Assembly (NCBI RefSeq): GCF_011074885.1
Contig: NC_054686.1
Span: forward strand, 1,116,001-1,180,000
Source of the DNA: Brettanomyces bruxellensis
Taxonomy: Eukaryota > Ascomycota > Pichiomycetes > Pichiales > Pichiaceae
Direction of reading: 5' to 3'
DNA: 64,000 nt
Both the position numbers and the translations under genes were made by a program. Position 1 is the first letter of the stretch. Every line of letters starts with the position of its first letter. Shown here piece by piece: positions 9,777 through 19,586 of this stretch. A model generated the notes under the pieces. It saw only the letters and a list, made by a program, of their open reading frames with translations, ran no database searches and had not been told where the DNA came from.

Positions 9777-11629
9777 ATGTCAGCTCAAGGTGAAGAAGAG
9801 TTATTGGATTACTCTGATTCTGAGGAGATTAACGTGGCTCCAACCACCACCCAGACCTCCGATGAAACTAAAAAGGAGGGAGAAACCGACAAGAAAGGTT
9901 CCTATGTTGGTGTTCACACCACCGGTTTCAGGGACTTCTTGTTGAAGCCGGAGTTGCTTAGAGCAATTGCAGACTGTGGTTTCGAACATCCTTCGGAAGG
10001 TTAGTATCAATTCAAAGCGTCCTCTTTCACCTGAAGTAATATATTTTGCTGCCACTTATGATATACGTTTCAAAAATATTTTAAACTTGAAACGCTGAGG
10101 AGACTCGGAAGGATGAAGGAAAATGAGAGAATTAAGGGATAGAATCTTATCTTTTTTTTGGTTATCCTTAGATTTGAGTATATTTTTCAACTCTGAAATC
10201 AAGTGAAGTTGCCACTCGTTATTTTCTCTTATGCATGAAATTGCTACAAATTTCAAATGGTTTATTTTTCAATGACCAGCCTTGCACTATCAAAGGTAAT
10301 CTATTATTATGCAAATACTGATCTTTACAAAAATGGGATTATAATTGCACAGTACTTATACCATATGCATGCAGCTTCATTCTTTTTATTCTTCATTTTC
10401 TCGTCCCTTTATCCAAAATTCCTCAACGGGGGTGAAGTTTATTACTCCGTTTCAGCAAATATTACATTACTTCAGGGAGAAAGAGATGCATTTATTCATT
10501 TTCCCTGTAACAACTTAGAAAACTAACACAATTATTTATATTATTTATAGTCCAACAGGCATGCATTCCACAAGCAATTTTGGGAAATGATGTGTTGTGC
10601 CAGGCCAAATCCGGTTTGGGTAAGACGGCTGTTTTCGTTCTTTCGACATTGCAGCAGTTGGACCCAACACCAGGTGAAATTTCGACCGTTGTTATCTGCC
10701 ACACAAGAGAGTTGGCATACCAGATTAGAAATGAGTATGTTAGATTCTCTAAATATATGCCAGACGTTAGGACCGCTGTGTTCTACGGTGGTATCTCTAT
10801 TAATAAGGATGAAGAGCTTTTGAAAAACAAAGATACTTGCCCACATATTGTTGTTGGAACTCCTGGTAGATTGACCGCCTTGGTTAGAGAGAAGGCAATT
10901 AGACTTAACAACGTCAAGAACTTTGTCATCGATGAATGTGATAGAGTTTTGGAGCAGATCTCTATGAGAAGAGATGTCCAGGATATTTTCAGAGCTACAC
11001 CTTATCAAAAGCAAGTCATGATGTTCTCGGCCACCTTACCAACTGAAATGAGACCGGTGTGTAAAAAGTTCATGAAGAACCCACTTGAGATTTACGTTGA
11101 TGACGAGAAGAAGTTGACTTTGCACGGTTTGCAGCAGTATTACATCAAGCTGCCTGAAGAGAAGAAGAATGTAAAGTTGGCAGAGCTGTTGGATTCTTTG
11201 GAATTTAACCAAGTGATTATTTTCGTTAAATCCACCAGGAGAGCAGATGCTTTGAACAAGCTTCTATGCGATTCTAACTTCCCATCAATCTGCGTGCATT
11301 CAGGTATGCCTCAAGAGGAGAGAATTGCCAGATACAAGTCTTTCAAGGAATACAACAAGCGTATCTGTGTTTCGACCGATGTCTTTGGCAGAGGTATTGA
11401 TATTGAAAGAATTAATGTCGCTATCAATTACGATATGCCAAAGGAGGCCGACCAGTACTTGCACAGGGTTGGTAGAGCTGGTAGATTTGGTACCAAGGGA
11501 TTGTCTGTCTCGTTTGTTTCAAGTAAGGATGATGAAGAATTGTTGGACCAGATCCAGCAAAGATTTGAGGTTAAAATGCAGGAATTCCCTGCAGACGGAA
11601 TTGACCCATCCACCTACATGAACACTTGA
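9777..11629 (+). CDS. SUB2: DEAD-box RNA helicase Sub2 (UAP56), spliced gene
   Basis: Two exons, 9777-9999 and 10551-11629, encode 433 residues (S. cerevisiae about 446). Sub2 is an ATPase needed for spliceosome assembly and, with TREX, for mRNA export. Exon 1 gives the acidic N-terminus ([12 protein letters not shown]) and the [26 protein letters not shown]-motif region (quoted across two adjoining parts: [12 protein letters not shown] and [13 protein letters not shown]). Exon 2 resumes with [16 protein letters not shown]. Helicase motifs are Walker A AKSGLGKT (93-100), DECD (202-205, the family signature), SAT and HRVGRAGR. A codon (Val75) is split G/TC by the intron. The first ATG used is the one that gives the family N-terminus; in-frame codons upstream of 9777 read through the pyrimidine-rich promoter and are not credible. 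Convergent with ZRT2. Confidence 0.95.
10000..10550 (+). other. SUB2: SUB2 intron (551 nt)
   Basis: The 5' splice site is GTTAGT at 10000, the branch site is ACTAAC at 10522-10527, and the 3' splice site is TTTATAG ending at 10550. Joining the flanking exons restores the conserved Sub2 helicase Q-motif region without a break. If the intron is retained, the reading frame hits TAG at 10002-10004, two bases into the intron. The 5' splice site differs from the usual GTATGT/GTAAGT. Confidence 0.9.
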
Positions 11630-11852
11630 ATAATTTTTTGTATCTTAGGTTGTATATCTTCGTGAATTTTCAGTTTTTATTTCTTCTTTTTCATTTTTAT
11701 AACCCTTTTCTTTGATCAGTAGGTAGAAAGAATTGGAATTTAAAGTAATCATGTATGTACTATTTCTTTCTTCATTTTAATTACTTATCGAATCACAGCA
11801 TTAGTTATTAAATTATACACCAAAAATTGTAAATCTTCTTATATGAATGGAA

Positions 11853-13013
11853 CTAAGCCCACTTGCCCAAAAGAGCCATTAAGCCCGCACCAACGCACAT
11901 AACGAGAAAGGCGATTATCATCCTTTTAAATCCAGTTCTTCCTTTGAAATCATCGCAGAAAAGGAACTCGTGAGCCATCAACTCGATCATACCTGTGTAG
12001 ACTAAAATACCTGCGGAAACGGAGTCGAAACAACCATTAACGATTAAGGCACGGGTTGAATATGGTGGGTATGATTTTCTAACACCCAATCCAATTGCAA
12101 TAGAAACAGGGGTTGTGAGACCATAAGAGAGGGCCAAAAGCCAAGGAGTATACTTCCTCTCCTTTGGCCAATCAACTAGAGCAATTCTGGTACCCAAACC
12201 CAAACCTTCGAACATCTGGTGGAAGACCAACACAATGTAAAGAGATATGAACTCATCACCTGAGCAGGCAAGAGTCAATCCAATAAAAACGGAGTGGAAA
12301 ATGATACCGAATTCCAAAACAAACACGTTAAGCAAGTTTCCTGCATAATCCTCCTTGGCCTTGTTTTCCGCTTTTGTGCCGATAACCTCTGGATCCTGGT
12401 GGTCACGTTCATGAGCATAATGGTCTGCATCCCATTGCTGATCTTTAGCCAAGCCTGCTTCTTCACCACTCTTTGGTAATGACTCCAAGTCCTGTGGGAC
12501 AGTACGATCACGTTTCTCATCTTTCTGATCGTCGATCTCATCGTCATCATCTGTCGACGAATGTGCGAGAGGAGCCTTTTCTGATGGGTTGATGGTTCCA
12601 ATTTTGGTTTCTATCCATCTGTAAGCGATCAACTCGGAAAAGAACATGACGAAGATCATAATCAAGCAAATAGCGTATGCCATTGGATACTCAGTGAAAG
12701 GAGCACCTAAGCACTCATAACTTAGATTTTCATCAGCCGGTTGAAGAAGATGAATAAATGCAGTTGCCACAATGACACCGGATCCGAAATATTTGGCAAT
12801 GAAGAAGCAGGCGTCAGGAAGTCTGATGAAAGAGTATCTAGAAGAAAGAAGGGGGAAAAATGCACCAAAAGATGATGTAAAAAGAATGACGAAAACAGCT
12901 GAAATTCGAGCACCCATGTACTCGCCGTTATAATCGTTACTATCAACACATGATTCGTCATCGTCCCTGGCGTAAAGACGCACAAGCTCCGAAAATGCTT
13001 CAACAGTATTCAT
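11853..13013 (-). CDS. ZRT2: ZIP-family plasma-membrane zinc transporter, Zrt2 type
   Basis: A 386-residue membrane protein with about eight hydrophobic segments and a hydrophilic acidic/His-containing loop between segments 3 and 4 (about 140-215). ZIP signatures include FIAKYFGSGVIVATAFIHLL in the N-terminal half, HSVFIGLTL in segment 4 and HQMFEGLGLGTR in segment 5, which supply the metal-binding histidines. Several features match the S. cerevisiae low-affinity transporter Zrt2 more closely than Zrt1: the extracellular start ARDDDESCVDSNDYNG, the SSRYSFIRLPDACFFIAK segment, and the loop motif YAHERDHQDPEV. Such transporters import Zn2+ from the medium. A near-consensus zinc-responsive element lies about 190 bp upstream of the start (13202-13212), suggesting Zap1-type control. 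Convergent with SUB2. Confidence 0.92.
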   Translation of the reverse strand: MNTVEAFSELVRLYARDDDESCVDSNDYNGEYMGARISAVFVILFTSSFGAFFPLLSSRYSFIRLPDACFFIAKYFGSGVIVATAFIHLLQPADENLSYECLGAPFTEYPMAYAICLIMIFVMFFSELIAYRWIETKIGTINPSEKAPLAHSSTDDDDEIDDQKDEKRDRTVPQDLESLPKSGEEAGLAKDQQWDADHYAHERDHQDPEVIGTKAENKAKEDYAGNLLNVFVLEFGIIFHSVFIGLTLACSGDEFISLYIVLVFHQMFEGLGLGTRIALVDWPKERKYTPWLLALSYGLTTPVSIAIGLGVRKSYPPYSTRALIVNGCFDSVSAGILVYTGMIELMAHEFLFCDDFKGRTGFKRMIIAFLVMCVGAGLMALLGKWA

Positions 13014-13976
13014 GATAATATAAAATAGTGCTGTCTGTCGAGTGTTCTATCTTCCTGATAGTGCTTGGCAAATCTGACAGCTAGTGAAAAACGGCTAATC
13101 AAAGAAGCGATTCTCCGGGTATATGTACCAATGAAGGTGATGCAATAAAATTAGTAAATTAGGTCTTTCTTTTCGATCCTTTTCTTCGAATGTGAAAAAG
13201 TACCGTAAAGGTTATGCGTGAAAAGTAAATGCTAAATGGAAACGTAGGCCTTTGAATCGAATTACAAGAAGGAATATGGTGTATTGGTAGGTATACCTTG
13301 TAAAATTTTGAAATGGTCATCAGCAAGGTGTATAAACTCAAAAAATATGTAGGCAGCCGTTACCGATGAGTGCTCTTTTTACAATTTGTCAAAATTTTAG
13401 TGGCCGAAGATAACCGTGGTGGTTATCCAGGATTTTCATTTTCAATAATAAAAAAATAATATTATACATCTTTTTGAAGCTTAGAAGCATACTCTTACGT
13501 TGTTAAAGCTTGTTTTAGTACCCATTGTGGTTTGTTGTTGATGTGATGAAATGAATTGTTTGTACTTGTCTCTTCAAACGTTTTAACCCTATAGCTAAAG
13601 CTTCTTAGTATTTTAAGTATCATGTGAATATTTCACTTTTTCATTACCAGCAAGGTTCCAGAAATTTTTTTTCTATTTTTTTTTGTTTCTCAAAACTAAT
13701 AACCGGCAAGCGGAAAACTCACTCGCACTCCGCATTCAAATAATAATTAGGTTGCGTCTTAATTTAATTGCTTCCGTCCGGTTCTTTCCAACACATGCTA
13801 AATTCAGCAAACGGTTTATTACACTCTCTATAAAATAAATTACCAGTTACGGATATGCACGTCCGGTAGTGCACAAATAAATCGGAATTTTGAATGTTCA
13901 TTTGACGTAAAAAAAAACTATAAAGTTTTTTTGAATTTTTCAAGAAAACGTTTATTCAACGAATGTCTTGGCTTTC
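13014..13976. other. Intergenic region between NHA1 stop and ZRT2 start
   Basis: This 963 bp region lies between two genes on the minus strand. It contains the ZRT2 promoter (element at 13202-13212) and the NHA1 3' end. The part beyond about 13400 is AT-rich with T and A tracts. There is no gene-sized open frame and I recognise no RNA gene. Confidence 0.6.
13202..13212. promoter_or_regulatory. Zinc-responsive-element-like site upstream of ZRT2
   Basis: The sequence ACCGTAAAGGT matches the Zap1 zinc-responsive element ACCTTNAAGGT at nine of ten defined positions. The single difference is G for T at position 4. It lies about 190 bp before the ZRT2-type start codon, which is a normal distance for a Zap1 site. 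The match and location are direct observations; binding is inference. Confidence 0.6.
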
Positions 13977-16900
13977 TTAATTCTTGTCCGCTTTTTTGGA
14001 AGCACGCATCCTACGGGTCATCGATCCCTCCCGGCGTCTTCTTCTTGCCTGTCCTTCAGCCTTTTGTTTCTCAATCAAATCCCTAGTTAAGCGCTCTTCT
14101 CTATCGTCCTCATTTTGATCCTTGCTGCTACCCGTTGAGGCCGAATTTTCGCTATTCTCCTGGGCCCTTTCTTTATTTTCATCTTTTTCATTTGCACTTG
14201 CATCGTCTGTTTCACCTCCGATATCACCATCCTCGTAATATTCAAAGTTGTCATCCACTTCGTTCTGATCTCCATCATCATTGCCACTCTCACGTATCTC
14301 CTTGTCTATTTCTTTCAAATGTCTCCTTAAACGTGCTCTGGCTGCCTCACGAGCATCTTTTCTGGTGATTCTCACCTTATTTGGGTTTTCCATAAAGGCT
14401 CTTATCTTACTCTCTAATCTGCTATCGTCGATGGTGTCATTTTCTGGAATCAATGTTGCGTTCGACTTCAAGTTGGTCTCCTCATCATCGTTGATACCGT
14501 TTTTCTTAGCCATACCCAAGTGTTGGAATATCTTCCCACCCAAAGATGGGATTTTCTCCGCATGCAAAGCCTTTGGATTGATCTTATACGTAGCGACAAT
14601 GTTACCATCTGAATCCTCGATGATGATTGTATCGTTGAGACGGAAGCCGTGCAATTTCTCAGAAATGTGCAATTTCCGACCTTTCCGCTTGTTACTCAAA
14701 GCACCACTTAGACGATCTCTGATCGTTCCACCTTTTTCCGACGTTTCTTCCTTCCTAGGTAAAACAGTCTTCACAACCCTTCTTAGTGGATTTATTGGAG
14801 AGGCATCGTCTCCGTGCAGAACACTATGGATATTTTCGTTCTTCTTTTCCTCTATTGGCTCAGGCTCAACGTCGCCAACCCTGGATCCAATTCGTGACAA
14901 TGTCCTCTTGATGGTCTGTATTGTAGGACGGATACTGCCAATAGTACCCGTACTGATTATACTGGCCTGATCAGACTCATCTGGAATACGTGGAATACGC
15001 CGCATAATCTCACCACGTTGGTCCTCGATGATCAATTGTTTACCATCTTTGTATCCATGTGCTGGAATCTGCAACTCTCCGTTCTTTGCAATTGGATCAA
15101 AGTCTGACTCTTTCAAATCGTAGTGCTTCTTGAGGTGTTCTAAAATTTCTGGACGTGCCTTGATCCACGTAACTAGTCTGTTTCTTGGCTCTTCCCCAGC
15201 CCTAAGGCCCTGCTTCTCATCCTGTTCCTTTTCTTGTGCTACCACTATTGATGATGTTGGTGTGTTTTCTTCCTGGTTTACCACTGCAGATGCCGGCAAT
15301 TCCACCTTTGCATTTTTATTCACTGTCTTTCCCTTCTCTTCTTCTGACTCTATTTCTTCCTCTGACTCCACATTCTCTGGTATTCCATTCTCTGCACCAG
15401 ATTCATTTTCTTCCTCGCCACCTTCTTGAACACCCTTTAACTTTGACAACCGCTTTCTCCGGCGAGCTTCTTTGCGCTCCCTTATCTGTTGCAACTTCTC
15501 TTTTGAACGAATTAGCTTTTCGCTCTCTGGAGGTGGTTCCAACAAATCGTTTCCGTGTACAGAACCAATCACCGACACTGAATCGATGGATTGTGACTGC
15601 TGGCCACTGGAATAGCTTCCGTATGATCCACCTGAGTATACAGATCCCTCATGAGATCCATGGTTGCTCGTTCCACCTGACGAAACAGAGTATGATGAAG
15701 AAGACTCACTACCATATTCTTCCTGTTCAGAAAGATGCGATCTCTTCTGACTCAAGTCCAATTGAACAGGCTCTGGAGCACCGGTACGTCCATTGTCCTC
15801 TCTACTGAGTCGCTCGAGTTCCTTCTTCTTTCTTCTTCTAACTTGTCTTAGTCTCCTCTGCTTTAGTCTCCTTCTACGAAGTCCAGCAGGAGTTGCAGTA
15901 ATGTTATGCAAGGTGTTTTCTGAAATTTCCTCTTCTCCTTTTGCAACGGCTGTCTCATCACTCTCCTCCTCTGCCTCCTCCTCACTAACACCGTTGTCCG
16001 TGTGCCGAATCAAAGCTCTTCCAGTTTTATCAATACGTGGAAGTCTGGTGGTCCAGCCACCACCGGTAGTTTCCGTTCTGGTAAACGTAAGAGTGAACGA
16101 CATGCTCTGAAGATGCTTTCCTAGCACTATGACGGCAACCGACGTTCCATGCACAATAATACTCGTGAGAATCAAGAAAGTCACACATGGCCAAACGATT
16201 CGCATCAACCGATAGTGTGTGTGTGTGTCCGGATAATCCATCGTTGGACCTTCTCGAATATGCAAAGCCTCGGCTTCCAAATCGGCGACAGAGACGATTG
16301 CTGTGTAGACAGCACCAACACCAATAGGGCCAAAGTGGCCAACGAACAATGCCTCCTTCCAGCTGTTGATATCGGGACATATTCGTTTCACTGCCATGAT
16401 TGATGGAATTCTCCTGAAGACCAACACGCAAATAGCAAGGCAAACCAATCTCCAGCAGTCGAGACCAAGTTCATGGTCATTAAATTCATCCCAAGGGATA
16501 ATGGATCCGAAGTACACGAAAAATGACAAGTTGAGAAGCAAGTCGATAACGGTAGAAACATGTGATTCCTCCGTTTTCCTTGTAAACCAACCATCCCAAG
16601 CAAAAGCTGTTCCAGCACAGAACGATGCCAATAGATCATCGCAGCCCAAAATGGAGCCAAATCCTGCACAGAGGAGTGCTAGCATCACGTAAAATGCCAA
16701 AAATGACTCTGCATCGATTGTCTTTCTTCGTTCTGCTATAGCCAAAAGCTTACGTCCAATATATCCAATCGAGATGCCCAAGACACATCCAAATATACAT
16801 TCATAAAGAACGGTGACACAAAGGAAGTTCTTTGCAATTTCCGCACTATTTCCGGCATATACAATGAGATTTAATGCCAAGTAGGTGAATGGAACAGACA

Positions 16901-17435
16901 TTCCATCATTGCATGCAGATTCTGCTGTCAAAAGATTTCTCAAGTGTGCTGGCACACGTTGAGCGAACTTTCCCTTACCGACAACTGCCTGCGCGAGAAC
17001 TGGATCGGTTGCAGTGATACATGCTGAAATTAGTAAACCTTCAGAAAAGTTGATACCGGGTAAGATTGCCCACGTGAAAAGACCGATCAATAAAAAGCCT
17101 GTAATCATACAAGGGAATAATAAAAGAAACACCGACCAAGCATGTCTCAAAACGTATTTCTTAGGCAACTCAACCGAAACAGCCACAATTTCTATGCATA
17201 GCAAAACACGACTGATTTCTAAAGTTATTGACATCCAGTTTCCCCATTTTAGCGGATTAAACCAGTTCAAACAGTGGGGGCCTGTGATGAGACCATATAT
17301 CGTTGCCAAAGGTGCTTCACCCAAGTACAATTTCTCTTTAATAAATAAGGAAGAAAGAGAAAATAGAACAGAAAAGAATGCCACTACTGCATAGGCGACA
17401 TGCGGTTTTGTTGCTGAAATATGTTCCCAAACCAT
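13977..17435 (-). CDS. NHA1: Plasma-membrane alkali cation/H+ antiporter Nha1
   Basis: A 1152-residue protein. The N-terminal ~440 residues hold about 12 membrane segments of the CPA1 antiporter fold. A long, charged, repeat-poor cytoplasmic tail follows. Nha1 exports Na+ and K+ in exchange for protons and contributes to pH, salt and potassium homeostasis. Key motifs are ITATDPVLAQAVVGKGKFA (segment 4-5 region), AESACNDGMS with the transport Asn-Asp pair near residues 173-174, and CDDLLASFCAGTAFAWDGW with Asp266-Asp267. The Asp pair is at the same numbered positions as the functionally important pair described for yeast homologues. The tail is rich in Glu/Lys/Ser, as in other Nha1 proteins, which vary greatly there. 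Length is somewhat above S. cerevisiae (985). Its divergent partner is the helicase gene 2.15 kb away. Confidence 0.94.
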   Translation of the reverse strand: MVWEHISATKPHVAYAVVAFFSVLFSLSSLFIKEKLYLGEAPLATIYGLITGPHCLNWFNPLKWGNWMSITLEISRVLLCIEIVAVSVELPKKYVLRHAWSVFLLLFPCMITGFLLIGLFTWAILPGINFSEGLLISACITATDPVLAQAVVGKGKFAQRVPAHLRNLLTAESACNDGMSVPFTYLALNLIVYAGNSAEIAKNFLCVTVLYECIFGCVLGISIGYIGRKLLAIAERRKTIDAESFLAFYVMLALLCAGFGSILGCDDLLASFCAGTAFAWDGWFTRKTEESHVSTVIDLLLNLSFFVYFGSIIPWDEFNDHELGLDCWRLVCLAICVLVFRRIPSIMAVKRICPDINSWKEALFVGHFGPIGVGAVYTAIVSVADLEAEALHIREGPTMDYPDTHTHYRLMRIVWPCVTFLILTSIIVHGTSVAVIVLGKHLQSMSFTLTFTRTETTGGGWTTRLPRIDKTGRALIRHTDNGVSEEEAEEESDETAVAKGEEEISENTLHNITATPAGLRRRRLKQRRLRQVRRRKKKELERLSREDNGRTGAPEPVQLDLSQKRSHLSEQEEYGSESSSSYSVSSGGTSNHGSHEGSVYSGGSYGSYSSGQQSQSIDSVSVIGSVHGNDLLEPPPESEKLIRSKEKLQQIRERKEARRRKRLSKLKGVQEGGEEENESGAENGIPENVESEEEIESEEEKGKTVNKNAKVELPASAVVNQEENTPTSSIVVAQEKEQDEKQGLRAGEEPRNRLVTWIKARPEILEHLKKHYDLKESDFDPIAKNGELQIPAHGYKDGKQLIIEDQRGEIMRRIPRIPDESDQASIISTGTIGSIRPTIQTIKRTLSRIGSRVGDVEPEPIEEKKNENIHSVLHGDDASPINPLRRVVKTVLPRKEETSEKGGTIRDRLSGALSNKRKGRKLHISEKLHGFRLNDTIIIEDSDGNIVATYKINPKALHAEKIPSLGGKIFQHLGMAKKNGINDDEETNLKSNATLIPENDTIDDSRLESKIRAFMENPNKVRITRKDAREAARARLRRHLKEIDKEIRESGNDDGDQNEVDDNFEYYEDGDIGGETDDASANEKDENKERAQENSENSASTGSSKDQNEDDREERLTRDLIEKQKAEGQARRRRREGSMTRRMRASKKADKN

Positions 17436-19586
17436 CCTTTTAAGTTGGAATTGTTGGATCTAAGTCCTAAAGAAGTGTATAACTTGGATTATTCTCTTCT
17501 CGAGAGCTAATACCTGGTTAACATAAATAGGACTGTATTCCTGTACAACCTCTTTTATAAATAGTAATAAACTATCCTTCGATGTTTCTAATGTTTATGA
17601 AGAAAGGCAATTTAAAGTTTTTCCCATTTTTTGAAAAGAGGAATGTATATGTTGTATGAAGAAGATATCTAAATCCTCCAACGAATAGCTAGCTACTAAG
17701 AGATAACAAAAAAAAAAAAAAAAAAAAAAAATAGAAAGGAAAATATTTTGCTTTTCCATTCTTCGTACGAGTTACCCAATACTTATTGTACTGTTCTGTC
17801 AAGTTCCTCCGCCCATAATTGTTGCTTTCTCTTTTTTTATTGTGTGGGTTGCTGATTGTTCCCATCCGTCGGTCTAAAATACCTAAGTATAGAGGGTCGA
17901 TAGTCGCGTCTCATAATAACTATATTTCAATAACAGGCAGGTATGTTGCTAATCTTTTAACTAGTCTTCCCATCCAGTGCATATCCCATCCCGCTCCGGT
18001 TTTCTTACAATAATAGTTCTCGATCCCTTTTAGCCTTGTAGAGATGGAATTTAACTTGCTGAGTTTTATCAACTTCAAAGGTTGGAATTTATTCATACTA
18101 TTTGAAAACAACAATAGGCGCAATAAGCATATAATAGCCCGGAGAAAAGATTTCGTTCCTCGCTCACACAAATGTTTTTATAATATGGAATTCTTGCTAA
18201 ATTATCTACATATTCGTCCAACACCTGTCTGAATCTTGGCGCGATACATGAAATGTTCCTCGTCTTTTCTCTAGATCATGTTTCATACAAGCACGTACTG
18301 TTATTTTCTTTATTATCGATATCATATATGTATTACATGATATTCTTTAATAGTGATTGACTCTTTCCACCGAGTCAGTTCATCTTTCCAGAACTTACAA
18401 CCATTATGAGATCAAGACTTGGTCAGAATCTTTTGGTTGCATTTAGCAAGCAAGAAATTTTCATTATTTACGCACCTTCTTTTTTGGGAGGCTCAATGAA
18501 AAAATTTTGGTGTATTGTTGCTGCCTCCCGATTTGGATCATGTGTGCTGCAAATTCCGGGATCTTGTATCAAAAAAGATTTTCTTGAGTAAAAAAGTATT
18601 GAATGCCCGATAATCCCCGTTGGTGTATTGTTCCAAGAAAGCATACTTTTCCAAAATATTTGGTGGGACACATTTCTCGGAACGCCATACTTCACGTCGA
18701 GTAATTTAACAGTTTTTGCACAAATTACACCTTGCATTTCCTTAGCAAGAGAAGCTAGAGGAAATTTGGAAATTTACTACGTAATTCATAAAAAGCCGCA
18801 ATGGCTTTCTGTGTAATACTCAAAATGTCGCTAACCATGTTTATTCATAATGAAACACCCAAGAGCTTTGCTATCTTCATTTCAATATGTCGAAGTAATT
18901 TCGGTATACCTGTGTCTGAGCATATATTCTCTGTTCACCCTTTTTTCTTTTATTTCCCACTCACGTTTAATTACCTTCGTCCTGGGTATATTAAGACGTG
19001 ATTATCCAAAATAAGGATTAAAAAGTGTTCTCCTTTCTTAATTGGTAAAAATCGAATGTGCTATAAATTTAATGACATCTCGATATTAGAGATTTATCCT
19101 ATTTTGTACGAAACCTGATATAAAATGAAATTGAAAAATCAAAAATTGGATATATGGAGTAGTTAATTTGTATCGAGAAATCAAACGCAAATAGAAAGAG
19201 AATCAAATACCGTGTCTGTTGGAAAGTATTTCGGAAAACAAATAATTATAATATTTGAAAGTTATGGCCACAAAAATGATTTTGATAACAAATATTTATA
19301 TATGAGTTGGAAAGGAATACTGAAAGACTACGTCGTAGGTACAAAATTAATCTATTCTAGTACTTTTACATTCGATTTTAAATCCTTTTTTTGCGACAGG
19401 CGCATCTGCTATTGTGTGACCGGGATTAGCAAACAAAAAAACTTTTAACGTCGACAGGCCGATAGACGTGAAAAATTTCTTGACCGGCAAAGACTTCACA
19501 GATCTGAGGCACAATCGCATGTAAAGAATAGTTCAGTATGTAAACAAGGAGTCTTAGAGTACAATTAACGCACAAGCAAGACATAT
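17436..19586. other. Long AT-rich divergent intergenic region
   Basis: A 2.15 kb AT-rich stretch between the NHA1 start and the helicase start. The longest open frames are about 60-90 codons, overlap on both strands and resemble nothing I know. It contains a 24-base A tract (17708-17731). I found no tRNA-like boxes. It could carry promoters, an untranslated RNA or a replication origin, but nothing in the sequence decides this. Confidence 0.5.
17708..17731. repeat. Poly(A) tract, 24 bases
   Basis: An uninterrupted run of 24 A (or T on the other strand) about 270 bp upstream of NHA1. Long homopolymers exclude nucleosomes and are typical of yeast promoters. The exact length may be unreliable in an assembly. 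Confidence 0.85.

Noticed and set aside
18044..19001. Cluster of 60-70 codon frames between NHA1 and the helicase
   Set aside because: They overlap on opposite strands, are AT-driven in composition and show no protein-family features.
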